A DNA stretch of 64,000 nt from Motacilla alba alba. Taxonomy: Eukaryota > Chordata > Aves > Passeriformes > Motacillidae. How positions within the stretch are numbered: the first letter of the stretch is position 1; each line of letters starts with the position of its first letter. Positions 43,498 to 56,770 of this stretch are shown here, piece by piece. A program made the position numbers and the translations under genes. The notes below the pieces were generated by a model. It did not search any database. It was not told the origin of the DNA and worked only from the letters and a program-made list of their open reading frames with translations. The stretch covers positions 52,327,666 to 52,391,665 of the forward strand of contig NC_052018.1 in assembly GCF_015832195.1 (NCBI RefSeq), written 5' to 3'.

Positions 43498-46400
43498 GTA
43501 TTCTTTTTCTTCAGTAAGAATCCCAACTTTAGCAGTGAAGAAGTTATGTCTTTGAGATACAGTTAATTTTTATAGATTTTGCTGTGTTTTGGACCACACC
43601 CACCTATTTTTTTTTTAAATGCTTGATTCTAGATTCATGAAAATACCCGTAATTTGTGAAGATTACCCTTTCAGACCTTTGGGATTTACACCGTTTAGGG
43701 AATGTTGATCAGTGTTTATACAGTAATAATTTGTCCTCTACACCATTCCATTCGATTTATTTTAACTGCTAATAAGGCACAGTATTTCAGTTTCATAAAA
43801 AAATGAATGATTGCAGATATTATCAGAAAACCATGGTGTTTAGTACCATGACACTAGGCAGTATTATGGAGAAGACTAATTTCTCAGGCCCAACTGGACC
43901 AGTGTAGGGAAGTCTCTGTGCCCAGGAAACTGTTTTTCAAGCGTGGATTTATAAACATTTAGGTAAAACAACACCAAGGATGTGAATTTAGCAGTATTAA
44001 AAGAAAGCATAAGATATGTTTATTACTAATAGGTAAGGCAAAGGAGACAGATAAATCCTATTACTCCACTGATGATAACCATCCCCTGGAATTATTTAGG
44101 AGCCCAGTGATGTTAGTAAAGATGCACTCCCATTAAGTAAAGAAAATCTGGGATAAAATTCTGACAATCTGGAATATTAGATTAGGTGAGGCAAGGACTT
44201 TATCTTGCTTGCTGAATTTTATTTTCCAAGTAGATACTTGCTTATGAAAGCAGAGTTTATCTTAACATGGTATCATATCAAAACTTGGCTTTAATTGTCA
44301 TTTTTCTATCACAAAAGGTCTTAGTTTAAGCACACACATTATTTCAGGATCAAAATGGTTTTATCATTCCAGAGATACTTTCCAAAATGTTCCCATGACA
44401 TGAAGTGGTCAGTGGACTTTTAATTCTGCAGATACCAATTAGAATCCTTGGAAGGTCTAAGAGGAAGTTCATTTCTGGGCAGTGAGAGCACATTGTGGGT
44501 GGTCATAGACGCCACAAAGCCTATGACTTCAGCCACCTGAGAAATTAAATAATGAACCCTGACTGAGGAAGTTTGTGGGCATTACATCATTTACACATAA
44601 AAACAAAAAATAGATTTATAGGGCACATGGGTGGCTGTGAGCCAGCAGCCAATCTAGCAGTCTCAGCTATATCCAACAGACTGATGCCCTTTAATACTGT
44701 TCTTTGTAGAAAGGGATCCCACAAACCTACTCCTCCTCTACTTTGGGTTTCTGTTTCTCAGTTGTTGCTACAGATTGACTGTGACTCTCAGATGTGTTGC
44801 CTACACTGCAGCTGTACAGGGTGTGCTTTGCACTGAAGGAATAGGATGTGTGCCAGGTGTTTTTCCAAACCAGTGTAACCCTGGAGAGATGAACTGCTGC
44901 TACAATTTTAATGGGAATTGGAAACCAATTTAAGGGGTTTCTAGAGATCTGATGTGTTTGAATTTTTCCATTTTATTATGGTGGTACTGCTCATAGGTGG
45001 GAATAGAGTTGTTCCATTTCAGAAATTATCCTAAAGGGTTACTAACAATCTGAAAAACAATTAAAAAATATTGCCTAATACAAAAGCTGGAAAAATAATA
45101 GCTTACAGTAGTAGCAAAGCAGCAACAGAGCTGCAGCCAGCAGTGTCAGAGGGCATAGCTCTGGTGGGCTTTGTTGGGAATGGGCAGAGGAGGTCCTGAG
45201 AGTGGTTTTAAAAGAAGGAAGAATCACAGGAAGGATTGAATGACTTTGCAAAGAGAAGCACAGTGAGGCTGATCAGCCATGGGAATAGCTGCTGGCAAAA
45301 CAAGAGACACAGAGGAGGCAATGGCTGTTCCTTGGAGTCTGGGCCTCTATGTACACAAAGACAATGAAAGGGTCTTTCTGAGTGTCATTGATCCCTGCTG
45401 CTTTAGGCTCTGCAACTCCCTCCTCACCCCAAAACACACCCTTCACCTCAGGGAATGGTGAAGGCTCAGCTCATATCCCTGAAAAAGCACCCTCTGCACA
45501 CTGACCCTGGGCAGTCTTGCTGAAAGCATCTCTGAGATTTCTTTAATTAAAACTTTGATTCGTGCTCAAGCAAGAGAAAACAAACATTGTCTGGTTCCAG
45601 TGCTCGAATGCCTCAATGGAAGCCAGATGTCACAGCCGGTTCCTACAACTACTCTCGGTGTGGCAGCGTGACCTCCTGCCACACGCCACACAAGGGCAGC
45701 AGGCAGAGACGAGCCCAGTAGCTGCCCCAGTGTGTCTTGCTTTCATATTCAGTCTCAAAATATGTTTCCTGGACTTTATATGCTCACTCTTCTCTCTCCT
45801 TTCTTTTCTCTTTTCTCCTCGTTCTTCGCTCCCACCTTGAGACTTGGCACACAGCGCACTGTCTGAGTAGCAAAATGAAGGAGAAAGAAGAAAGAAAAAG
45901 AAAGGAAGAAAGAGCGCAGGCCCATGTCTCTTTGTTTCTAAGGCAACAGGTAGGAGCTGCAGAGCGCTGGCACTCCCCCAGCTGGGGCTGCTCGGTGCCC
46001 CATAGGGACTGGTGGGAGGCTGTCTGTCTGTCAGCACAGGCGCTGGGGAAATGGTGTGAAACAAATAAGCCTCGCTTGCGCTCCCATGCCCGCCCTTCGT
46101 GCAGGGCCACCGTTGTGGCTGCCCCATCCCTGGCTCCTCTTCCCGGGTGACTGGAGACCAATGAGCAGGCAGGCAGGTGAAAAACATGATCTCAGGTGGC
46201 CTCAGATGACAGCTGAGACACATTTAAAACAACAGGGCTAGAAATAAATTACTTCCTCCTCCCAGGGTTACAGCCAGGTCATGCAGGAAGGAGGACAGGA
46301 TTATCACTTCAGGAAAGAGAAGATGCATTTGGCAGTTAAAAATTTTACTGAAATAGATAAAAGAGAAGGCTTTTTCTTCTGTTTTCTTTCCTTTGGTCTC

Positions 46401-49400
46401 TGGACTTCCTTCACCTGCCTCCATCCATCGTAAGCAATCATCATAGGACAACACATGAAGCCGGGGTCACAGTCCAGAAAGGGCAGGAGGACACTCAGGT
46501 CAAAGTGAGTCGGAAATGAGCAATGCTGAACCCAGCTGAGCTGTGTGGGCACTGCTGAAAGCCATCCTGGAGACCCTCCAGAGCCTTGTGGGTGCAATTA
46601 GGGGCATGGGCTAGAGCAGCAAGAGGCTTGTGGAGGGGTTGGATGATAGCAGCCATAGGAGTAATGTGGACAAAAAATCACTGTTGCAGTGGCTGGCTCT
46701 AATGCTTTTCCTGCCTTTCCAGCGTGTAAGGACTAGGAAATGTTTTCATGCAGATTGGTTACTTTTAGCTAAGCTGCTGGAAAATACGGAAACATGGGAG
46801 AGGAAGATAGAGGTTGTGATCAAAATGTAACAGAAGTGTCTGAGACAAGGGGAGATTTGCCAGAGGCAGGCTATGAGAGCTTGGCTCCTTCTCCTCTTTT
46901 ACTGATGGGGCACATGCTCCTGCACCATGCGATGGGGGCCCCAGTCCTACAGACTGAGGATGGGACTGTGGTCTGTCTCCTACCCTGACTTTGCCTGAAT
47001 GTTTTGAAGGCATTTAACTCACTTGGAAAGGTTTCACTGAGCTGACCTGTCTCCATTTGCTCAAAAATATCAAGCATTCAAGTTTCCATTGTCTTCAAAA
47101 CCAAGAAGACTTGCAGAAAGCTCTGCAGAATTTATTTCTGAGGTTTTCTGAAATATCAAGTGCTGACCTGTCTTTCTAGTTGTTGCACTAAATTTCAGAA
47201 AAAGCCCAGAGAGTATTCTGGATTCTTTTTAACAATAAACTTAATTTCATCTGACTTCAGTTAATGTCAGCTGAACTACTGGTGCCTAAAAAAACCATAT
47301 GTTGTTTGTAGGATCCATGGAGAGTGCAGGAATAATATGACCAGCAATAAATAATTACAATTGCTGGATAATCTATGACAAAAGAAATTATGCCAGAGTT
47401 CGAGATGCTTGTCTCTGTACTTTCAGAAGTGACCATAGGAGTTTCTCTGCAGGCAGGTATGTTGCAAAGCTAAAATTGTTGTCAGAGAAATCCAGAGTAA
47501 CCCTGTTGAAAAGAATGACATTTCTTTCCTAGATTATGGTGATTGAATTTAAATATGGGGCTAATAAATCACTTCTTGCTCAGTCTAGTTGAGCCTTCCA
47601 TATGTAGTAATGACTTTTCCAGTCAGAATGGGTTGGGTATTGGCAATGAGTAGTGGGCTGTACATTGCCTACATCTGTATCTGTCTGTGGCTATGGCTGT
47701 GTGTCTGGAAGGTGGGAAGCGTGTGTATGAATGCTGCACAGGATGTTCCATGAAAGTGGCAACAGCAGCAAGAAGCAGAAATCGCCTCTCCCTGATGGTG
47801 GCAGAGATCCACCAGTGTAGCTGCACATTGTCTCCTGCTCTGAGAGCTGTCTGGCATATACATCATAGCCAGGCTAGATTAATGAGATGGCTTTGCAGTT
47901 TTACACCTAAATAACCTCAAGTGAATAGACAAAACCAGTGGGATTTCTTACTACACCTACTTACCATATTTGATTCCTGTAGGATGGTTAATAAGTAATT
48001 TTTGGAGCAGTAAAATTTAGCTTGCTTTAGAAAATTTTTCTTGTCTTGGAAAAGTAATGCATTTATTTCTAAATTAACACTAAAAAGACATGCTTAAAAA
48101 GGTGTTCTGAACCCCTCTTAGTTACCTGGATTTAAAAATTCCAAGCAAGTACACAATATGACTTAATTTGAGCTCCAGGCAGGGTTTAGGAAGCATCTTG
48201 AAAAATATCACAGTCTAGAACTTCCTTTCATTGGTATGTTAACATAAAATATTTTGAGTTTTTTGTGGTTGTTTCTTTTCTACATTTGGAAGGTAATGTG
48301 TCCCTGATCTGTTGTACCTCATCTTTATTTATATCCATGTCCTTTTTTTCTGTGCAACTTTTATTCTTTAGTGTGGCTCCTTTTGGAAGAAGAATGATAA
48401 AAGAGAAAATTGAATCGTACAAAAAAATGTGTCTTTCAGCTTGTTAGAGGTAAAGAACTGTAGCTTTTATTTTACTACAGGGAGCATGATTATCTCAAGA
48501 ACCACTTTATTTTACAGCATCAAGCTTTCTCATATTCTTTATCTGTATCTTTTTTGCTTTCTGTTATGGGATTTTTTTCAAGATTTCCCATTCTATAAAA
48601 AATCTGCATATTGCAGACATGAAACTGCCTACTAATGAAAAAAAATCAAGATTAAATTTCTACATGTAAACATTTCTGGGACAGATGTGATGAACGATTA
48701 TAGCACTGTAGCAGTGGGGAGATGTGATGTTTCAGATGGTAAGAGATAACCAAAACCATGCTCTTTGCCCTACAAAATGCACACTAACAACACATGAAGA
48801 ACCCCTGTGATTACAGCTCACAGTTCAGGCAAAGAGGAGTTCAGATCTGTGCCATCCCACACTTGAGAGACTCCAGTCTGATCTGGGCAGCACAGAGTTT
48901 ATATTTTCCATGGCAGGAGGGGACATAGTAACCACCTGTATGACACCAAACTCAGGAAAATTGTGAAGTGTGTCCAGCTGAAGCCCTTGGGTAATCATAT
49001 GGCAAGTCAAACATTCATATGGAACTGTCAGGCTCATAAGATTTGGTGTTTGGCCAAATGCATAAATTAAAAATAACTTCTCCTGGCTCTCCTAACAGCA
49101 CCGGGACTTATTCTATCAAAGGAAATATAATTTGTATGTCACTTATCCTTTGATTGCCCAAAAGGCCAAAAGTCTGTACCCAGACATGGTGATTCAAAGT
49201 GCAGCTTCTTTTTCAAAAACAAGGAGATATTGGAGAGCTGCCCATGCATTCAGTGTGCAAGCACCACTGCATTTAGGTCAGTGCTTTTACAATGGTTGTA
49301 ATGGAAAAAGACTATTCCCCGAGGTTTGGGGAGAACAACTGCTTACTAACACAATTCCCCTGCAAAGGCAGTTGGGGTGAAAAACCTGTCTGCTGGTCTT

Positions 49401-52400
49401 TTCACACCACCTAGGTGTGCTCAAAATTCTGCAAGAGCAGCCCAGGAGGGGTTTGTAGCATCTCTGCTGTGTTGGGGGTTGGCATTAGGGGTAGTGATGA
49501 GGGCCTTTGGGCAATGCACAGCTTAAGCACCATTAGTGATAGTGCTAGTTGTGATTCTGTGGGGACCCTATGGCCAGCATGAAGGTCACTCCCCTAGGGA
49601 TGCTTCAGCTAAGGCAGGGAGCCCAGAGGACTAATTCTTTTTTTCCTAGAGGAGGAAGGACCTCAGAGGCACAGTACAGCCTAGAGGTCCACCCCAAGAA
49701 CATTATTCCCCTGAAAACTGAGAGACCTTTAAAGCAAAATGAGTGCCTTTGACAGGAAACTCACTGGCAAGTATCTGAACAAGCAGTCTGCTCCCCCACC
49801 AGGTGCTGGCAGAAGGACAGCCCCTTCCTCCTACCCCCTGCACGTTCTGCTTTAGGCAAAATACCTGTAACCTTTAAACTTTTGTAAGAGTTTAAAAAAA
49901 AAGCCAGATCCTGAAAGATGTTACATTATCTGATACTGACACCAGAGAATTGTAACTACGACTACTGAAGAAGCAGTATTTCCTTTTTCCCCCTTTCTTG
50001 TCCTTGTGGTTCCACCTGAAATGAAGAGGACACCTCTGTGAACTACAGCCCATTTCTGTTTATTACCAGCTGAGTTTTCTCTGAGGATACGGGAGGAAGA
50101 CAAAACTTCAGCTAGAATTGTACTTGTTACAGGGATTTTCAGAAACTTCAGTGGCAGTTGCTTGATTTATAAATTACATCACATTGCCGGCTTACAAATT
50201 ATCAGCATTGTACTTGTACTTGTATTGGACCTGTCCTTTCAACATTTCCCATACTCTTTGCCTGCTGAAGAGAAAGATGGAAAAATAGGAGGAGGCACAA
50301 ACACCACTTTCCAAGATCGATGCTTCTGTTCTCAGGATTTTGTGCCCAATAGCTTTCTTATCAGGAGGCACTGAAATGCTGAGCTTTCAAGCCAGTAAAT
50401 GGCAAAAAATAATCTGCTGGTCCCCTTAGCACAGACAGAAATCTGTTCAGCTGGACTGTTTCTACATATGCTGTCAGGCAGAGAAAGATGTCCACCAGTT
50501 GTCACCTCCTCCTTTGGCTTTGGAGGAGACTCCACATCATTCACTGAAAGTGCACCGGTGCTGCTGGCATGCACAGCAGTGCAGGCAGCAGGGAAGAGGG
50601 CGGGACTACCAGAGGAAACAGAGCACAATGGGAGCACAGTTTAGCACCCCCCACATATGTGTATTCACACTCACATAGTGAAATATGAGAAAGAAGGGAG
50701 AAACTGGGGAGCAGTGCAGTGTAGCACATGTCCAGGGAGAAGGGGCTTGACTGTTGTGGCTTCTTTTCAACCGCAAGGATTTAATGCAACATTAATCTCT
50801 GGTGGTCTTGACATCCCTGATCACAGTCTTCTGATTTCATGTGAGTCGGCATTTCCAGCACAAACGTCTACTTTTTGTGGGAAACTTGATTCCACAGGAA
50901 AAAAGAGACCCTACATCTCAGCTGGATACTGATTTTTATTCTCCAATTAATTAAAATAGAAAAATCTTTCCACCCTTGAATGACGTGAAAGCAAAGAAGC
51001 TCAGGGATGGCTAAGGTTGTTTTTATTTCAATTAATTTCTGCATTTAAGGGGAAACATGAAAGTGATCGACTTAAATATATTTGAAAAGAGACATTATTT
51101 GAAATCAAGTCAAATATTTCAAGTGAATTATCAGCAGGTGCCTGAGCATCAAGTCCTTTGCTGTTGATATCAGTGGCAAAGCTGATTTGACTCAACAGCA
51201 GTGGGCAGCAATCTCGGCATATGGCCATAACCTGATAGCTGCCACTGTGGTTACATCTCATTCCCACAGTTTACCCTGGGCTGAATAGAGCCAACTTTCA
51301 ACAAAAACCACCAGTGACCCCTGAGGCTTCCCTCTCGCCTCGCCATGCAGCCTGTCTCCACCAGCAGCCAGCTTGAGCTGTCAGGGCTGTGTGTCAATGG
51401 AATTTGCACAAAGCATAAGTGCTCCTACTTCAGAAGAGAAACTGGGACACTTCTATGCTTGAAGACATGGGACAACTGCGGCAGCATCTTTGCAGTTGCA
51501 AGGACACCAACCCAAAGTGTGACCAAAATAATATCTCAGGCTTTTTGTATTGTTTTCCAGAGCAGCAGTGTAGTTCTGTAAGGTTGTCATTGACATTGAA
51601 ATAAGCGGATCATTGGGGTCTAATTTAAGAGTGGACAAAGTGTGGATGTGCTGAGCTGCCAGAGGAACTGAGGGAGATCTGACTGCTGTGATTTTGTTTA
51701 CCCATTTTTTATCTGATCACTTTTCAGAAGGCTGTAAGGCAAGGGGAGTGGGCTGAATTTGTGGAAGTGATTTTGGAGCTTATATCTTTACCAAGGGATA
51801 TAATGCTCTTCTACCCTGGTGTTTTTTCATGTGACATGGCTGCATACTTTTAGACAACCGAAAATTTCTGCTGCATATGAAAACCGATGAGCGAACAATG
51901 CTTCTTGTCACCTCTGAAGCAAAATACCAATAAGGGGGAAAATTATTTGGAATATTATGTGCTAATAACAAAATACTTACACTCATCTAAGCTGTAACTT
52001 CCTTCTTTGGTCCAAAACCTGACAAATAAATATAGTCCATCTGTCAATATGGTTGTCATGCATGGTTGACAGTGGGAGTCCAACTGGCAGAAAATGTGAT
52101 CTCTGCATGCTAAGTGGCAGCTCTGTATATGGTGAAAGTTTAGCTAAAAAGAGTCAGGGAGAAAAAACATGCCCCAATACAAATTTATTATCCAAACAAC
52201 TATATTTACTGTACTGTAGTTTAAAGTCATTTTGGCGTGGCTCTGTGAGGAGGATTCAAATCCACATGGAAAAAAGTTCAAGACAAAAAATAGTGACTTT
52301 AGAGAATACATTGGGAGTGTAAAGTCATTGTCTCCCTTCAAGCTGTGGTTTCTCATGGCCTTCTGGAGCAAACTAGTAACCTGAAAGCTAAAAAAAAAAG

Positions 52401-55400
52401 AAAAATCTGCGTACTTGAAACATGTGTCTGAACACTTGGGGTACGCTGTCCTTTGTGCCAAGAATTTTTTTCACATGTGCTATACAAGAATTGATTGCCT
52501 TTGTGATTTTTATCCTAGCTGAAACAAATGCACATGTTGTTCTTATTTGTATGAATGGCTAATCCATTTTAATATGCTGTTTTGACACATGTACATGACT
52601 TTTGCAAGTTAATAGAGGAGATTCACATCTGTCATGCCTTCCCTTCTGTACATTTTCCTCTATACTGGCTTATGTTAAAGATAAGAGGGAAATATATCCT
52701 TGTGCCAATTATAATGACATTAATTTTTTTAATGGCTGATAAGCATCAACTTGGTACAGTACCAGTAACCCCAACCAGCTTCCCTTTTGGAATGACCCTT
52801 TACAAAATCACCAGTGTATGAAATTCCTTTAGGCATTTTGTCTTTCTTCCTCAGCTTGCCTCAAAATGCCATTTTCTGGAACAGTCTGTGTGGGGGTTAG
52901 CATGAGGACAACCTTTTGGTACAAGGAATAGTCAGGGAGATTTGTGGTATTTTCAGTATTTTTTCTTGCCAAAAGGCAGAGGTCAATCAGGCATAAAGTG
53001 GCAATGAGGAATGGTACTTTCCTGCTTTATTTGTACATGTCTAAACCATTTATCTGGATATTAACTATTATCTCTGCAAACAAGCAGATGACTCAGCAAA
53101 TTTCCCACAAGCTGGCCCATTAGTCATCAGAAAGAACCAAAGGAAAGAATTCACTTTGCCTCACCTTACACACCTAATTTTTGGTGTCATTGCCAGATTC
53201 AAAGTAGGAGCCTGAAGTGGGAGCGGTGAATCATTGGCTGGAGGAGCAACTTTCATTCCACTGATTGTAAGTGGAAGTCTGTGGAGAGTTCACTTTGGGC
53301 AAGACATGGGTTTTCTCCCTAAAGAACAACAGTTCTATTGAATTCAAACCCAAAGTCCAAAACTTGTAATCAAGATGCTCTTAGGAGAAGAGGATAATCT
53401 CTTGCTGTAACAGATTGGAGCACATGAAAATAAGAGTAGTCAAACTCTAAGCTTTGAAGAAAAAAAAATATCTCCTATGGAAACTGAATATTTTCCTGAT
53501 TATTTCCATCTGCACTACACCCTGGCTATCCCATGTGATTTTAACCGATTAGCAGGGAGGAAGAAAATAATTTTCCAGAAATATTTTGCTGCACTCATGC
53601 AATAAGTACATTCCGGTTCACAATTACTTTGTATGTAAAAGCCAGGCCCTTTTACAGTATGTGTATGAAAAGAATTATCTAAACAGGGACTGTGTACATT
53701 GAGGCTGCCAAGGTGCTGACCACATGAATACTCTGTGCCATAGATTTGGCAAGAATGAGATTACCCTTGTTAACTTGGCCAAATTCCAGAATAAGTAACA
53801 AAAGTTGGATAAACCTAATTTTCCCTCAATTTTAGCAGAAAATACTACATGTGATGCTGCTGGTTTATATGTTAGATAGCTGCTCTCTTTATACAGGGGG
53901 GATATAGAATATTGCCCTCTTGACATCACGTTTACCACAGCACTCCAGAAGTAGAAAAGACAATCATACAGAGCAATCACATCTTTACTTGGCTCTACTA
54001 ACTCTTTCCCAGTGCTGCTTAATAGCTGCTTCCTCTCAGTCAGATGAGGGGAATATCCCCATACCCTCAGCAGTTTTCAATCTGTAGTACTTTCTTTTGG
54101 CTTCAGTAAATTGTCTGTTTGCTTTGCTGAAAGGGTCTCAGGAAAGCTTTGCCCCAGGACCATTAAGTCAGAGAAGTAATGCGGAGTGTACCAAAACTCA
54201 TGAGTTTATAGCACACTCTACTCCATCAGTGGTCTCCATTTAAATTTTCCTTGGTTCTGTCAGGAAGCACATGGCATCCTATCTTCTCATTGCAGGGTGA
54301 GTCCTGAAGCAATGTCAAAACTAATGTCAAAAAGAGCTAAATAACTTTGATTGGCAATAAGGGACTGCTGTTGTCATGGCAGAAATCCCTAGATGTCCAC
54401 AAGAGAGATCTGGGGTCCTTCAGGCAAAAGGTCTGTTCCCAATGTACACCCTACGCATGGCCTTTGTGCAGGCAAAGGCTCCATGCTAACAGCACATGCT
54501 ATTGACACTGTCAGCTGCTTTAAGAGAGCTGCTGGAGAGAGGGAGCTGGGCATGAACAAGGGAGGCTCTGCATTGGTCTCTGATTAGAATCAGGGCTGGA
54601 GACAATGCTGGTCTTGCAGAGAAGGCATTGGCATGGAGTTAGGATTCCTAGGAGATGGCAATGACTTTTTCTCCCAGGGCTAACATTCCCATTAACTGGA
54701 GACATGAGACCTCTCCCTCGCTACAAATTTGACTTGATATAAGACTCATTACTCAAGTTTTCTTCATTCAGGCAGTGTGGCAGGCAGCAGAATACTGGCC
54801 AAACATCAAGCAATGGGGTACAGCACCCTGCAGCTAAGATCCAGAACTCACTAGTCAATTTCTCTATGCAAAAATACTTCTAACCTATAGTATCGTGTGT
54901 TTGTTAAAATATTATGTGAAGGGTGTAAACAGTTTAGATGTGTATGTAGTAACCACTATGCTGCAAAAATAGCTGACTGCCAAAATATCCCCATCATTGC
55001 TATTGAAGATCTTCCTGCTTGCAGGCATTTCCAGCTAAAGTTACAGGTCTCTTTGGGCTAGCTGGGTTGTAGACCACTTGCTTTTGTCGGCCTGCCAACA
55101 CTGACAGTACTTATATTATTCAGCATCTTTGCTTAATGCAGAGACAGGTTCCCTGCTGGAAGCCATGTACCATTTGCCTGAGCAGGAAAGTCTCAGGTTA
55201 TGTCCCAGCTGGTGTTGTAACGAGTTGAGGGTTTGTGTGTAAACACAGCCTAGATGAAAACCCAAAGCCGTGCTATTTGAAACCCAAGTTTCCATTTCGT
55301 GCAGAGTTACAGCACAGCACGGGACAGCCTCATTGTGCCTGGCATCCGCCGCTGCTCTCTGTAGATCCCTCTGCCCTGGGGGAAGGCCTCTCATCTCGGG

Positions 55401-56572
55401 GCAGTTCAGCAGTGCTTCTGCTGCCTCCTCGGCTAAACACTCCCGGAGGGAAGCACCGTGCTCCTGCCAAGCCTCCCACGCAAGAACCTGAGCACCTTGT
55501 GCAGAGAGCGCTGCTGGCGGTGAGCCCGCAGCCGAGGGGAGCTCTGCAGCACGGCTGCTCTGCGCTCATGGGTACCCCAGCATCAGCAGCTGGGGGGCAG
55601 CTCAGTAAGCTGGAATTGTGCAAGAGTCACTGCTCTGAATGGTTCAGTTAAGCTTCACGTTGACAGGGAACTTTTTTTCATGTTATGACTAAGAAGTACA
55701 GTGGTACAAGTTTACATAACAAAGTGAAAGAAAAAAGGCGGGTTCAGTTTTAGCGTTAATGATGATGTGTCACAATTTAGCACAAACTTTCCTAAACTCC
55801 CTCTGACATGAAACTAGATATTGTCAAATAATCACTATTTTAAATGCAGGTTTTAAAAACTTGGAAATGGCTCTAAACCAGTATGTTCTACAGTATGTTA
55901 TAGGGTTGCAGTAAAAAGCTTCTGCCATTACTGTTGGCATTTCTTAATATTAATTCAGTCTACACTCAGTCAAGGCTTTCACTGATATCAGTGGGAATTT
56001 TCCTGCAAAGTGATTTTGCAAAGCCTGTAAAGGCTGTTCTATGCGATTCATTTTTAGTTACACCCTCCCCTCCAAAAAATCAGTTAATTTCATCTTTGCC
56101 TCCATAAACCTTTCGTACTTCTCAACGCTGCTTAAACAGGGATCTAGATGAAAGTGCTTTGTGGAATATGGCTTTTGTCAGGGTTAGTAGAGCTGTTAAA
56201 ATTCCAGTCTTTCCATTTTAAAAATGACATTTCTTTGCAGGCTTATATTAAGTACCAATACACAGATGCATGTATGTAGGGGGGAAAAATGAAACAAACC
56301 CCTAAAACTCAAATTAAAAAACAATGCAGGGGAAATGAACATTGGAGATTTGAAAAATGCCACAGAGTAGCCCTGTCAGTTAATGTCCATTTATTTTCCC
56401 ATCCATTTTCATTCATGTATTTTATTTGTTGTTCAGGCTCTCAATCCACTCATTCTATTTAATGAAATAGAATATTTTCTTCCAAAAAGTTCCATGTGCC
56501 AAAAACTAATGAAAGCCAAAGATTTCTCAGCTATGGACAAAAAGACCCCATTTTCAATGGAACAAATTCACC
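43498..56572. other. Intergenic sequence, 13 kb
   Basis: Mostly AT-rich with GC-richer patches at about 45.85-46.2 kb and 55.3-55.6 kb. No CR1, LTR, RNA gene or exon was recognised. The open frames (longest 197 codons at 45630-46223 minus) have no family signature and are matched by frames on the other strand. Confidence 0.65.
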
Positions 56573-56770
56573 TTTTGTTGGAAAGCTATTACAGCAGCCT
56601 TCCAGTACTTGCAAGGGAGCTGCAGGAAAGATGGGAAGAGACTCTTTGTCAGGGAGTGTAGGGAGTGTAGGGGTAAGATGAGGGACAATGTCTTTAAGGT
56701 GAAAGAGGATAGAATTTGATTAGATATTAGGAAGAAATTCCTTCCTGTGAGGATGGTGAAACATTGGGCT
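56573..56770 (+). mobile_element. CR1 LINE internal fragment
   Basis: It reads GCAGGAAAGATGGGAAGAGA, CTCTTTGTCAGGGAGTGTAG, then AGATATTAGGAAGAAATTCC and TGTGAGGATGGTGAAACA, which is CR1 in sense orientation. The usual 3' tail is absent, so the 3' side has been lost. The 11-base AGGGAGTGTAG unit is duplicated. Confidence 0.88.

Noticed and set aside
45630..46223. Minus-strand open frame of 197 codons
   Set aside because: No recognisable domain, no splice or promoter context, and overlapping frames of 137 and 125 codons exist in the same stretch; the Glu/Lys-Arg part comes from a purine-rich repeat.
55235..55651. 138-codon plus-strand frame in a GC-richer patch
   Set aside because: A 97-codon frame is open on the other strand over the same bases, and no family motif or splice context is visible.
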